A stretch of 64,000 bases of DNA from an uncultured Clostridia bacterium (GTDB lineage Bacteria; Bacillota; Clostridia; Christensenellales; UBA3700): the NCBI GenBank assembly GCA_948471525.1, contig CAOKSY010000006.1, positions 35,828 to 99,827 on the forward strand, written 5' to 3'. The notes under the pieces were generated by a model. The model ran no database searches, had not been told where the DNA came from, and saw only the letters and a program-made list of their open reading frames with translations. Position numbers and translations under genes: made by a program. This document shows positions 19,801 through 29,300 of the stretch, one piece after another. Position 1 is the stretch's first letter, and each line of letters starts with the position of its first letter.

Positions 19801-22558
19801 ACGCTCCGCCCGTTGTGGGCACTCCTACTATGTCGAGCATAAATACCTGATCGGGAGCGTCGCCGCCGGCAAGAGTACCGGAGGTTATCTCATACACCTT
19901 ATCCGCTTCTTCCGCCTTATCGTTGCCGTTGAAAAGCGTATGCTGATATTCGTACAAGAACTGCGAGGAGTTCATAGACTGCGCATAAGTCCTTGTCTTG
20001 TCTTTTGCCGTAATAGCCAAGTCGCGCGGAATTATATCAAACGATACCGTTTCGTCGCCCTTACGTACCGTATAATTATTGCTATGATAGTCGGCCTTGA
20101 GCCAATATTTGCCCGCCCATACGGCGTTGCCTCCGTCACTGAGAGGCACAAAATGATTTTCGCCGTCGATATTACGCACGCCGGCAAAACCGTCGGGGAT
20201 CGCCACGGTATTGCCGTTGGCAGCCGTAGCGTCTTGACCCGTAAGGATAACTCTCGACGCATTTATATCGAGCGTGTCTCCTCCGCTGACGAGTCCGTTT
20301 ACGGTCGCAGACGGCCTGTGTCCGCTCTGTCCGTTGTAGTATTTATCCGCATTTTCAGTCCAAGTAAGAGTGACTTCTTTCTTGCCTATAACGTAAGCGT
20401 TGTCGGGATTGGAGAACGAAAGAATCATTCTATCGCCCCAGTTGTTGATAGTCTTACCGTCGAGAACGGTAGATTTATCGACCGCTTTATACTGATTGCG
20501 TGCAATCGAATATGATCCTGCCGGAACAAGATTGCCGGAAAGGAATTCACCGTTGGAGTATACGCCTGCCGTTATCATTGAGGAAATATTAGACTTCGTT
20601 ACAAATCCCGCATCGTTGCTGCCGTTTATTGTGATACCCGATACTCCCAGAGACAGTATATCTTCGGAAGAGAGCAACGGATCGCCGTAAGTCAGCGTTT
20701 TTCCGCTGCCGTTGGCGATTATGCGGTCGAGCGTAACCGAAACGTTGGCTTTGCTTATTTCTACCTGATAATTGACAAGCTGAGGATTGTGATTTTTTAC
20801 TTCTACTCTTCCGTAAACAGTATGCGTTCCTACTTCGGTAAACGATACGGTATCGCCTTTGCTGTTCCAATCGTTGTTATTAAGCGCAAGCGAAGCGGAT
20901 GAAAGTTTTATTACCAATTTACTGGAAGGATCGGTAGCTTGCATACCGTCTTTAAGCTCAACGGTAGCGTTTGTGACAAGCATAGAATAAGCTTGCGGGG
21001 AAGCCGTATACGGTCTCGCCGCCTCTACCGCAGGCGAAAGTATCATCTGCGCCCTCGCTATAGACAAGGTCATCTTTGACGTCGCATTATCCTTATCCGC
21101 GGACCAAATGACTTTATGATATATTCCGTTATTGAGGTCTACCGCTTTGGGCGTGAACGTGATCTCGTAATTTCCCGCGTCGCGGACTACGGCGTCCGAA
21201 TAAGAATTGACGGGGGTGTTGACGACCTCTTTTTCGTTTTCGTTGAGAGGATTGACTACCGTATTATTTATGGTTACGTCGAAATATTTGGAACTAACTT
21301 TGTTATATGTATTCCAGAGAACGTTCAAAGACGTCGCGCCTTTATGATCGTCGGCGCCGTACTGCCAGCCTGTAGCCGTGGTATTGGGTCTTGTGATCTT
21401 AAACTCAAACTCATTGATCAATTTTGTCAAAGCCTTTATTGCTTCGTCATTCGTCTCTCTTGTTCTTAGTATCGACTTTGCAGAAGCGATAAGATCCTCT
21501 GCTCCGTACTCGACGACTTGACCGTCGTTGCCGACCACGTTCTTTTTATTGAGCGTAAAATCTTTGAGATCGTTGTACGAACTTTCGAGTCTGGTCAGCG
21601 CCTCCAAAAGCGGAGTCTTGTCATAGATATGGATCTTTATCTCCATATCCGGAGTAGTCTTTGTCGTATCGGAATTTTCCGCAGGCAATTTCTTGGGGAT
21701 TTCTACAGAAGAATTGTCCCCCAATCTTACGTAATTACCCTCTTCGTTCAAATAATATGTCCAGCATTTATTTATAGTGCTTGTAGAAGCAACGGTAAAG
21801 TCGGAAGCAAGACCTCTTTTTCTATTGAAAGACAACGATCCCACTTTATACCATATTTCGTAAAGTGCAACTTTAGAATTGGACAAGTCGCTCTGCGGAT
21901 GCGTCGCTGTCTTATAGTTATACTCGCCTACGCTATTGGGAGTACCGTTGAGAAAGACAGTAAATTCAGGATTTTCGTTCTTGCTTGCAACTCCCAAAAA
22001 TACGTTGTTGTACATATCGGAATTTCCGCCGCCGGGAGTTGCGCTATCATTTCCGTTAAAAGACTTAAACGAACCGCTAGCAGCCATAGCGTTTAAACCG
22101 TAACCGGAAAAGTTATCTTCAAACGCCTTGGCATCCGCCCCGACGTTATTTCTCATACTCTCGGAGTGTTTTCCCAAAGCGTTGTGGAAAAACAGCTGCT
22201 GAGCATTGTCGTTTGTCTTTGCTTTAACCTGGAAATAGAAGTAATAACCGGCAGACTGAAGCGTCTCGGTAGTGTCGAGATAGATATCGGTAGGATACCA
22301 TATGTCTGCGCCTCGGCTGTTATCTTCTTGATCGGCAATGCGGATAACTTTGGAATTTTGGGCATTGTACAAACCTACCCTGCCGACTTTATAGTCGCCT
22401 CCGTAAGCATCGTATGCCGTATTTGCAATATTAAGTTCTCCGTTTTCTTTGAATTTATTCAGATCGGGAGCGCACAATATGCCCGTCGCAACCACCGCGA
22501 CTATAAGCATAAGCGACACCGCAACAGCAGTAATCTTGCGCTTTGTCATAGATTTCAT
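13835..22558 (-). CDS. Giant MBG-repeat surface protein 1
   Basis: 2907 residues from the ATG at 22558; an ATG three codons earlier is only two bases from the GGGGG ribosome site, and the paralogue also begins MKS. Order: signal peptide (1-30); an N-terminal domain of about 270 residues (ADIWYPTDIYLDTTETLQSAGYYF region); a short helical segment (about 310-395) like a FIVAR linker; then about 2,450 residues of alternating beta repeats. Nine units can be recognised by a YGx...(S/T)(S/D)xE-type start (for example YGDPLLSSEDIL, YGDRVLTSDELF, YGQTALTSDEIY), each followed by MBG domains with FxYDGxxH and AGTHTA / NYK motifs. The end is a single helix followed by KKKKGGKQSA, so it is a one-pass membrane protein; there is no LPxTG. 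It is probably an adhesin or surface stalk. Confidence 0.88.
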   Translation of the reverse strand: MKSMTKRKITAVAVSLMLIVAVVATGILCAPDLNKFKENGELNIANTAYDAYGGDYKVGRVGLYNAQNSKVIRIADQEDNSRGADIWYPTDIYLDTTETLQSAGYYFYFQVKAKTNDNAQQLFFHNALGKHSESMRNNVGADAKAFEDNFSGYGLNAMAASGSFKSFNGNDSATPGGGNSDMYNNVFLGVASKNENPEFTVFLNGTPNSVGEYNYKTATHPQSDLSNSKVALYEIWYKVGSLSFNRKRGLASDFTVASTSTINKCWTYYLNEEGNYVRLGDNSSVEIPKKLPAENSDTTKTTPDMEIKIHIYDKTPLLEALTRLESSYNDLKDFTLNKKNVVGNDGQVVEYGAEDLIASAKSILRTRETNDEAIKALTKLINEFEFKITRPNTTATGWQYGADDHKGATSLNVLWNTYNKVSSKYFDVTINNTVVNPLNENEKEVVNTPVNSYSDAVVRDAGNYEITFTPKAVDLNNGIYHKVIWSADKDNATSKMTLSIARAQMILSPAVEAARPYTASPQAYSMLVTNATVELKDGMQATDPSSKLVIKLSSASLALNNNDWNSKGDTVSFTEVGTHTVYGRVEVKNHNPQLVNYQVEISKANVSVTLDRIIANGSGKTLTYGDPLLSSEDILSLGVSGITINGSNDAGFVTKSNISSMITAGVYSNGEFLSGNLVPAGSYSIARNQYKAVDKSTVLDGKTINNWGDRMILSFSNPDNAYVIGKKEVTLTWTENADKYYNGQSGHRPSATVNGLVSGGDTLDINASRVILTGQDATAANGNTVAIPDGFAGVRNIDGENHFVPLSDGGNAVWAGKYWLKADYHSNNYTVRKGDETVSFDIIPRDLAITAKDKTRTYAQSMNSSQFLYEYQHTLFNGNDKAEEADKVYEITSGTLAGGDAPDQVFMLDIVGVPTTGGASADPDDHYYVVGTYTGALKVKPAKVDSSRVLDYVVNSYSITATDGTFTVNPATIRSTREDVQLTFNGEEQGFALPNVQGVIEMRGYEAKNRDDITITYSSTLNGNYTEVLRTWRDYNNANENRTVYYKISAPNHVEKAGNFQAIINKLDVTINVNKYGATYGDKLPTAGEMEEKFGITYSTSIDKDGYKFSIDGRIAFFLSHSGNEVTDANQLGVGAYSLNHKAMSGEYLYNYNIDYTNDSNVEAYSVSPKTVYVDWRQQTSDGWLEDGKTWLYDGTLPKIYPHVRKYVKIVDGQFVDTSDVKVGDDWVENVVYDDTIVLAEQDMGGYVYKEGGYPTAETSLINPDNVENYRLFNASDVFHIKKREVIIDVFDISKEYGLASTVAMGQLVAAGAAGANWKYHTDNADNKFILDHYMNWTLTSTAQTGKDGVYQNYREGGYPIVLGFKDGVSADGEIVRNYDITVYRAKPLGGGKYEYILSSDHGNVATFMIEKSTELGLTRREFNFDADPEKNEPDGINIANDLKSILKFVGGTKADDINVQMSVIINKDEETDTRPTDLDMSQTEVHAPNAGRWYVWVSLANSNYEPFETKVNINYLTNWVDIKLGSAIQVNYGDRVLTSDELFEKLGENLVSVNGMMNDTGNDELDDQAAWEKLQKDYITLFVGDGSTTGALDTNERVAFYSVFMQLKAGVPSGNDDLHFRFVGDVIGSGKTSNIDVYEVISRPVWIQWHGLDEVYGNHGDQSESHTNYTVSNIIGDDDIRATIRYDILENGGKLGNHIHDVGKYRAVLTGVTHQNYRVANVGDVIYSIDGGDPYTVQESDLQCDFVISQRQITVTIKDRTLEYGSADARRQAVTGTGANNIVSYLNSTASYTIGGDGLYRADSASKVFSLSAEGLPQSGFNYIEADTYAIVGTVLNSNYNVTFVNESGNAEEGTLTVTPAEFTISSITFPSVYFDGNQHSPLADGSALVYQFRGGEAEQKYAFDNRTVEYKLINVSSDIEDETGWVSGADFKFRNAGLYEFAVRVNAPNHKARIRTNLTFEIRAVNVTINMPGKATKEYGRPIGDRTEKDISDHIKRGTGVTYTVTAGGKPVTIANIGDSFIFYVVAGGEQGADGGDPTEANNFANSVGNYRVYHKFAKLDGNEEDERRNYIVEYAVVDGARCNASAFVITPQKISVQWFDGDHITGQAIGDGYEFTYTGRPLTINAYIQGTKWDGSQQVEDWIKLGALGIEHVHTNLSAGIEKYTAEAVLQSGETTANYQLESNISIDYKIVPLKVNVTIFNTQQVTYGFVGEPVWDKSNAAWQAEGVDLSNPGITLSLQGLPTSGYVPVKDYRIAAEWTNLDYDIEFSEAYLHVVPADITVNVQRNTVTYDGSVQTVDLKSYIAENVEERITLAGDMGSKWNTATVKYSDRADGEYTDTLPGIEGVTGAEGAIIYYEITIANHNTKYGRFTLVVNKARVVYSADPVEVEYGQTALTSDEIYERMNISVKSGTLAVDLKDIVKFSIRENAVDAGRYALVLEYENSYIEIALDDSSAQDPTPYHIVPKTITADWGTASVVYNGDYQLLKVAGFEGLVGNDRIEAPTYINHSQKDVGKYEVTIVVLSNNPNYKVSEESRTVTYEILPREVEITWSSQTTFVYDGEAHGLTATVGGLLFGDECDVTVSAPQFSAGTHTASITSLTNSNYKAVSTQEFTILPAEVNIVWDVASFAYNGNPQCPTAHVDQASLFGSDVCEVVVGGANANAGTHIATVVELLNKNYRLPEEGATCEFAISPKVITAIVWSNTTLEYKELNNTPQSQAPIASGVGAINGDVVEFDVIIDEGVAINVGSYTARAFTVKNPNYTLSPTASNTSVSFNITKAANSFIGEIVLPDLDGGLPALADFASVSSKYGNATVKYYTDAALTQEYTENLADAPKGKYYVVVTVDGNQNYDGISKVFEVEVKSGSNVGLVLGIIIPVVILAAAAVVAVIVVKKKKGGKQSA

Positions 22559-22598
22559 AAAAAACATTCCCCCACTTTAATTAAAATTTAACAATTAT

Positions 22599-22627
22599 AT
22601 TGTACACCCTACATATAGCGGTGTCAA
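22599..22627 (-). promoter_or_regulatory. Sigma-A promoter of giant gene 1
   Basis: TTGACA (22627-22622), 17-base spacer, TACAAT (22604-22599); the start codon is about 40 bases downstream. Confidence 0.85.
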
Positions 22628-22784
22628 GATTAATTTTTTATTTTTTTGTTACCCAACAAGACTATAACTGTCACAATTTGACTGCCAAGACCGGTAAATA
22701 AGCCGTCCGGAGCACAAGCGCAGGTAAAATACCATACGTCTATTTGTTATCTAAACAGTGTGGAGAGATATTCGATAAAAAAGA

Positions 22785-23063
22785 TATAGATTTCTCGACT
22801 ACGCTCGAAATGACAATGGTATTATCGTCATATTGAACGAAACGCAGTGAAGTCGAAATATCTAAGTCAATTAATAATCGAGTTCTCTCCACGTTGATCG
22901 AGATGACGATAAAAGTGCAATTCAAGTCTAAGTCGTCATTGACGCTCGCACGAGACGCATATGCTTGCTCGCTACACCAATGCTTCGCTCCTTACGACTG
23001 TAATGGAAATTTCTAAATTCGGTCATTTCGACTGAAGCGCAGCGTAATGGAGAAATCTCATCC
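22785..23063. repeat. Dispersed intergenic repeat, copy B
   Basis: It shares collinear blocks with copy A (5911-6093): GATTTCTCGACTACG, CGTCATATTGA..CGAAATATCTAA (22826-22866) and CTCTCC..TCGAGATGAC (22885-22908). The GTAAGGAGCGAAGC..GCGTCAATGAC module is present at 22934-22998 in the opposite orientation, and the element ends with an inverted GGAGAAATCTCATCC, which mirrors the GGATGAGATTTCTC start of copy A. Confidence 0.7.
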
Positions 23064-23128
23064 GATAAAAAAACTTTGCGCGTCGATCGACGCGCAGTGT
23101 CATATTGATAAATTTTTAAAATTTAGAA

Positions 23129-23263
23129 TTACTCGCTGTAGGCGGGAAGATCAAGTTTCGGTCCCGCATAATTGAGATAATATGCAAAATCCTTCCCGTC
23201 GCGGTTGGAGATCTTGGTTATTCTGCCCTTAGTGATCTGCACGATAAGATAATCGGTGTTTAC
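23129..23263 (-). pseudogene. Possible coding remnant after the terminator of giant gene 2
   Basis: An uninterrupted frame on the minus strand (VNTDYLIVQITKGRITKISN, then RDGKDFAYYLNYAGPKLD, ending PAYSE-stop) begins just after the terminator hairpin and is in the same frame as the giant gene, beyond its tandem TAA stops. It has no ATG and no ribosome site. The amino-acid composition looks protein-like, so it may be the 3' end of a lost gene, but chance is possible. No family recognised. Confidence 0.3.
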
Positions 23264-23294
23264 AAAAAATTTACGGCGGATCTTTCGACCCGCC
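23264..23294 (-). terminator. Terminator of giant gene 2
   Basis: GGCGGGTC-GAAA-GATCCGCC stem-loop (23294-23275) with one wobble pair, followed by GTAAATTTTTT on the minus strand; it lies 24 bases after the stop. Confidence 0.88.
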
Positions 23295-23317
23295 GCATTC
23301 AACGCCGTTGAGTATTA

Positions 23318-26300
23318 TTACGCTTTAGCGCCTTTCTTTTTCTTGACAAGAACGATCGCTACGACCGCGCCCGCCGCTATGAGAATTACCGGAATGAGTA
23401 TTCCGAGGATCAGTCCTACGTTGGCTCCGCCCTTGACTTCTACGGTAAATACCTGATTGAGACCGTCGTAGTTGTCGTTGCCTTCTACGGATACGACTAC
23501 GTAGTACATACCTGCAGGAGCTTTGGACGTATCGCCGGTGTATTCGTCGGTGAGAGCTTCGTCGCGATAATACTTGACCGTTACTTCGCCGAACTTAGCC
23601 GATATCGCGTTGTTGCCCGAGAAATCGGGAAGTCCGCTGCCCTTTTCTACCGTTGTGGGAACGCTGACCGTGCCGTTGAAATCATTTGCGGCTTTTGCGA
23701 TAGTCATCGTCTTGCCTGCGCCGTCTGCCACTGTATAGTTATCGTTGGAGAGCGAAGCTACGGTGACAAAGTGCTCGCCCGCGTCGGTGAACGACGTCGT
23801 CGTAACGGTGCAGGTATCGCTTCCTACGAGGCTATCCGCCTTGACGCTCGCGCTGAGCGTATGAGCGTTACCGTCATAGGTAAACGTCTCGCTGCCCCAT
23901 TCGATCTCCACTGTCTTCTTGCCTATAGCAAACGTCTTGCTTGCCAATTCGTCAGCGATCTTATAGTTGGAGTTGCCTTCTACTTTTGCCGTAGCGGTAT
24001 GCGTGCCTGCATTGACCTGCGCGCCGCCTACTGCTATAGATATCGACTGAGCGTCTTGTTCCGTTATTGCGCCGGATACGTATTCGGCGGAGATAACGTG
24101 TTCGCTTCCGTCGTAAGTAAACGTCGCGTCGTTCCACTTGATCGTCACGTCCTTGGGAAGTATTGCAAACGTATATTCCGCTCTGTCGTTTTCGAGCGCA
24201 TAGTTCTTCGACGCCTCTTCGCTCAATCCCACGATCACAGCCTTGTAATCGTCTGCCGCGTTGACGCCGGTGTTGCTGTTGACATCAAATACGAAGATGT
24301 TTTCAGCCAAAGCTTCGTCGCCCTCAATAAGATTTGTCGCCGTAGCGGTCTGAGTCTTGACAGTGCCGTCGTAGATCAGCACATCCTTATTCCATTCTAC
24401 CGCGATAGTCCTCTTGGTGATCTCGTATGCTCCGTGCTGAGGATCGACATCTCCGTCTGCGTTGACGAATTTGACGTCGTAATTAGCGCTTTCGCTCTCG
24501 TTCTTCCATCTGTAATTAATGTTGTGGAAACCTGCGTTTTTAGCTTCGCCGTCAACATAGAATTCAAACAGATCTTTGATATTCACGTCTACAGTCGTTC
24601 CGTCGCCGAGTGAAATATATCCGCCGTCGATCATTTCGTCGGACGTCAGCAACTTGTTGCCGTATACGCTCGACATAGCTTTTACGTCTAGCTCTATCTT
24701 CGCAACTGTGACGTTTACGGTCATAGTGTACTCTTTATCTTCATTATGGTTGGCAAGTATGACTCTATAAGTGATCACAGTGCTGTCGCCTACGTCTTTC
24801 ACGGAAGGCAATTCGCTAGAATACGTTCCGTCAGCCTGTTTGTATTCTACCGTCGCGTCCGCCCAGTTCATTGCTCCGGCAACGGTGACCGAGCCGCTTT
24901 CGCCTGCAAGGATATCCTTGACGTTGACGCTCTGCACGCTGCCGTTGTAGTTGAGCTTAAGCGTAGACTTCTTTATACTGACTTCTGCTTTTTCGACGTT
25001 GTACTTAGCGTAGTCCTTATCGCTGTTTTCGCCTTTGAATATAAAGTTATAGTTGCTGTCGGTGCCACTGCCCACGATGCGGTAATTTCCGCCCGCCGCA
25101 AGATATCCGTCGGTCAGTTCCGCCTCGAGACTGAGCACTACTTTATCCCCTCCCGTAGTCGGGAACTCGAAATTCTCGTCCTCGAACTTCCAGTCGTCGC
25201 CGCGATACGAAGTGATCTCGGGCATTCCCGCAACTATTCCGTATACCGCAGATTTGTCGAATATTACGACCGTCACGTCTCTCTGTACGATACTGTACTC
25301 GTAAGTATCGTTGTCGGTGAGAAGATTGTAGTTCTTCGCAAACGTATCCGCGTCGAGATCGTCAAACTGCGCTACAGCCTGATAATCGCCTACCGCGTAA
25401 CCGTTTGCAGTCGCGCTGTTTGTGAACGTAATCGCTTGGAGTTTCGTCGAGCCGTCCGCTTTGTCCGTATCGACTACTGTCACATATGCTTTGAGCGCCG
25501 GCGCTTTACCTGTGTATACCCAGTTGTGCGCGTCTTTCCAATCTGCGGTCTCGTCGATCTGCCATATTACCGAAGTGTCTCTCTTGGTGATCTCGTACGC
25601 TTTAGCGTTGACCGTATCGCCGTCGGAAGACTTCGCGTAGCTTACCGAATAGTTGTTCATAGCCGCAAGATCGGTCTTGTGGTAAACGCGATAGAAACCT
25701 ACCGGATTAGCCCAGCCGCTCAGCTGATCGCCGCCCTCGGCTATATTGACTACGTAGAACTCGAAGTCGGCTGCTATTCCCTCGATATCGGCAACTTCAC
25801 CGTTTTTATCGAGATATACTATATTACACTTATCTTTGAGCCAATCGGAGAGACTTCCGCTTATCGCGTCGCCGTACGTCTTGCTTGTAGCAGTCATATC
25901 GATGACGATCTCCGCCTTGTTGACTTTTACTTCTCTGTCGGTGACGGTCTTCACTTCGTGATTATCCGCGGTGATTCTTACCGAGAACTTATGCGTACCG
26001 TAATCTTTAAAAGAAATGCCGTCGCTCCAGTTGGTTCCGTCCTTGCTGTATTCAACTTTCGCACTGCTCATAGCCATATCGCCGCGAAGAGTGAATATCA
26101 TCTCCGACGGATGAATTGTCTGCTCTCTTCCGTTGAACGTCAACGGGTTCATCGTCACGCGGTCAAAAGTGATCTCCGCTTTATTTACGGTGAGTTCCGC
26201 AACGTTGCCGCTGCCGTCCGCTATATTCTGTCCGCTCTCGTTGACAAAAGTCAGACTGTAGTTGGCGTTGAGCGCCGTAGCGGATATCGAATAGGAGTCT

Positions 26301-29300
26301 GCGGATATATAACCGTTCTGACCGTTCATATCGACTGCCAAATTGAATACTTCGGAAGCGACGTCGCCCGCCGCCAATGTCTTGCTGAGCGAATAAGCCG
26401 CGTCGTTCGTATTGGTATTGAGGTATGCCGCAACGGTATCCGTCTGCGCGTCGTAATCGCCGTAAGTGAGTTGATTGCGGTTCTTTACGGTAACGGTGAT
26501 CTCTCTTTGAGCGATAGCGAACGTCTTGGACAGAGCGTCTGCGCCTGCTATCGTATAACGGTCGCTGGAAACGCCCTCAACAGTTGCGATATATGTGCCT
26601 ACGTCGTGCACGTGACCGTCTTTAAAGCCTTGCTTGCCGCCGTCTGCATCGGTGTAACCTATTATAAGTTTTACATTGTCTTGAGCCGAAGTATCGGGAT
26701 CGGTAACTACGTTGCCTATCGTGATATTGGTATGACTCTTGCTGTTTTCGCCATGCTCGCCGTACTCTTCGTCGATATCGCCCCATACTATCTCTACTTT
26801 TCTGGGTACTACCGTGTATACGTCTATATTGGACGCCGCCGAAGAACCTGCCTTGGGCATAAAGCGAATATTGTAATCAAGACCTTCGTTAAGTCTGTAG
26901 TATACTGAATAAGATCCGATATTCTTGTTCCAACCAAGCGGAGAGATGTCGCCGCTTGCGCCCGATCCTACAAACAACGTGCCGTTGTTCTTGAGCCAAG
27001 CCAAAGCAGTCGCGAAATCGCTTGCATCGGGAGCGCCTGCGATATCCGAACCGTCCGCAAACAATGCGTCAAACAATGCGCCTGAATCGAGCACGCTTTC
27101 GCCGTATTCTACGCTGATATTGCCGCCGACCGTGATGCTGATATAATTGGACAAAGCGTTGATATAGATGATCGCTTCGAGCGTACCGTGGTTGGCTGCG
27201 CTAGCCTGTATCCATACAAAGTATTTGCCCTCTGCGGAGATAGCAACGTCGCTCTCCGACCAAGTCTCGCCGTCCGCGCCCGCGCTTTCGCCTTCGTTAT
27301 GCAAAGCGCCGACCTTCACGGTGACTGCGGCGGACTGATCGCCTTTGAGCGTAATTCTCTTTGCGATATCCGAAAGGAGTACCGTCAAGCCGCCTTCCTG
27401 CCATTCGAGGTCGAAATATCTGCCCGATACCGAAAGAGCAGCCTCGGTGATCTCAAAGTTACCGTAACCGGTGTTGTTTGCACCTGCGGGAACGCCGCTC
27501 GTATCCGAGCCTTCAGCCAAAGTATTGACTACGGTCACGTTGTAATTGGATACTACGCTTTCGCTGCCCGCTACAGGCTGCAGATATATCGGATAATTTC
27601 CCACGTTGCGGAAACCTTCCGACGCATGCGCCGTGGTCTCCAAAGTATAGTTGGCAAAATGATCGCCTATAAAGTTTTTGCTGCCTTCCGCATACTTCCA
27701 GTTTGCGGCGGGAGAGCCCTGAGATACGAGCAATCCGAGGGCAACGTCCTTAGCGCTGCCGTAAGTCGCAGTCTTGGGAAGTATCTCTATCGTAACGTTG
27801 CGCGCAACGATATGATAGGTATGCGAAAGATCCGATTCTACAATATAGTAGTTGCGTTGATTTTTGGGATTCGTAAGCCCGCTTGTCGCAACCTGATAAT
27901 CTCCGACGTTGGAACCGCTCAAAGTGATCGGCGCGAGAACTATGGTGTCGCCCGCAACTACGTCTTCCGCATTTGCTTTAGGCTGAACGGTGGGATTTGC
28001 GGCATTATAGGTAAAGTTGTCTCCGTCCCAACCATCTGCACTCTGCGTCCAATCTACTCTCAACGCCTTGGGAGCTATTCCGTAAGCGTTGACGTTGCAC
28101 GATTCGTTGTAGTTAATATTGTAATTTTCAATAGAGTCGTCTACTCCGTCTTTGATCCTTGCGCGCACCGTATAGTCGCCGGCATCGGCGTTGCCCGCCG
28201 TCAAAGACAGTCCCTCATCGTCTATAAGATAGAATTCTATATAATTCAACACTTCGAATCTATCCTCTTCCTTATCGAATACGGTCTGAACGGAAAGTCT
28301 GTCGACGATTTCTGCGGAAGACGGAACGCCGTCGCCGTAAGTCGAAGCCGACTTGTTTGCCGTCAAATCGAAATGCACGTGAGCGATATCGATCATTACG
28401 CTTAGCGTCTTGGATTGAACGTTAACGTGGTTGGCAGCGGTAACTCTGACGTACAGAGTGTGCGTACCTACGTCTTTAAAACCGACGGGATCAACGCCCC
28501 AAGCAATACCGTCTTTGCTGTATTCTACCTTAACTTCGGTATCTCTGTGTTCCGCCTCATAGCCGGAAATTCCGGTGATATTGCTGTCGCTGAGAGCAAA
28601 AGTCTGCTCTGCTCCCTTATATCTTGCGTTAAACTGTTGCAAAGTGATATCTATCGGCGCGGCATTTACCGTAAACTTACCGTTCTGATGTTTTACTATA
28701 TCATAGTTGGTATTGAGCGCGTCGGGCACGGTCATAGAAAGAGTATGCTCTCCCGCCGTAAAGAAGTCGTCCGAAGCGCCGTTGGTCGAAGTTGTCGTAC
28801 CGATTATCTCCACTCCGAAAACGCTCGCCACGCTATCCCCTGCAACGATCGCTCCGTAACCGTCCGTTACATTTGTAATTACCGAATAGACGCTGGCAGG
28901 CTGTGTCTCAAACAACTGCTGATAGTATCTTCTTATTGCCGCAGCGCCCTTGGAATTGTCGCTGTATACTGCTCCGTAAGTTCTCGTTCTGTCGAGTATA
29001 GTGACCTCGATGGGACGGGCGGAGATCGTAAATTCCTCGCTGTCGTTGGAAATTACGTAGTTTGCGCTGGAAAGCGTAGCTTTGGCGGTATACGTAGCCG
29101 CGTTTACCGCGTTGCCGGACGCGTCGAGTTCTATCTCCTGTCCGTTCAGAATACCTTTTCCTTCTATACCCACCGTTACGTTTATATCGGCGGCGTCGCC
29201 CGTTACGAGTTGAGCCGTATCGAAAGTAACTTTGGGTCTGTGTCCGACATGACCGTCGTAGTAGATCTTGCCGCTGTCGGAAGGATCGTCCCAATCTACC

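Larger units (their letters stand above)
22559..23128. other. Intergenic region between the two giant genes
   Basis: It holds the promoter of the first giant gene (22599-22627) and copy B of the dispersed repeat (22785-23063). The rest (about 22640-22780) shows nothing recognisable. A possible coding remnant follows at 23129-23263. Confidence 0.6.

Noticed and set aside
24746..26908. 720-codon plus-strand frame inside giant gene 2
   Set aside because: It is antisense to a gene with signal peptide, repeats and membrane anchor; it has no ribosome site and no recognisable domain.
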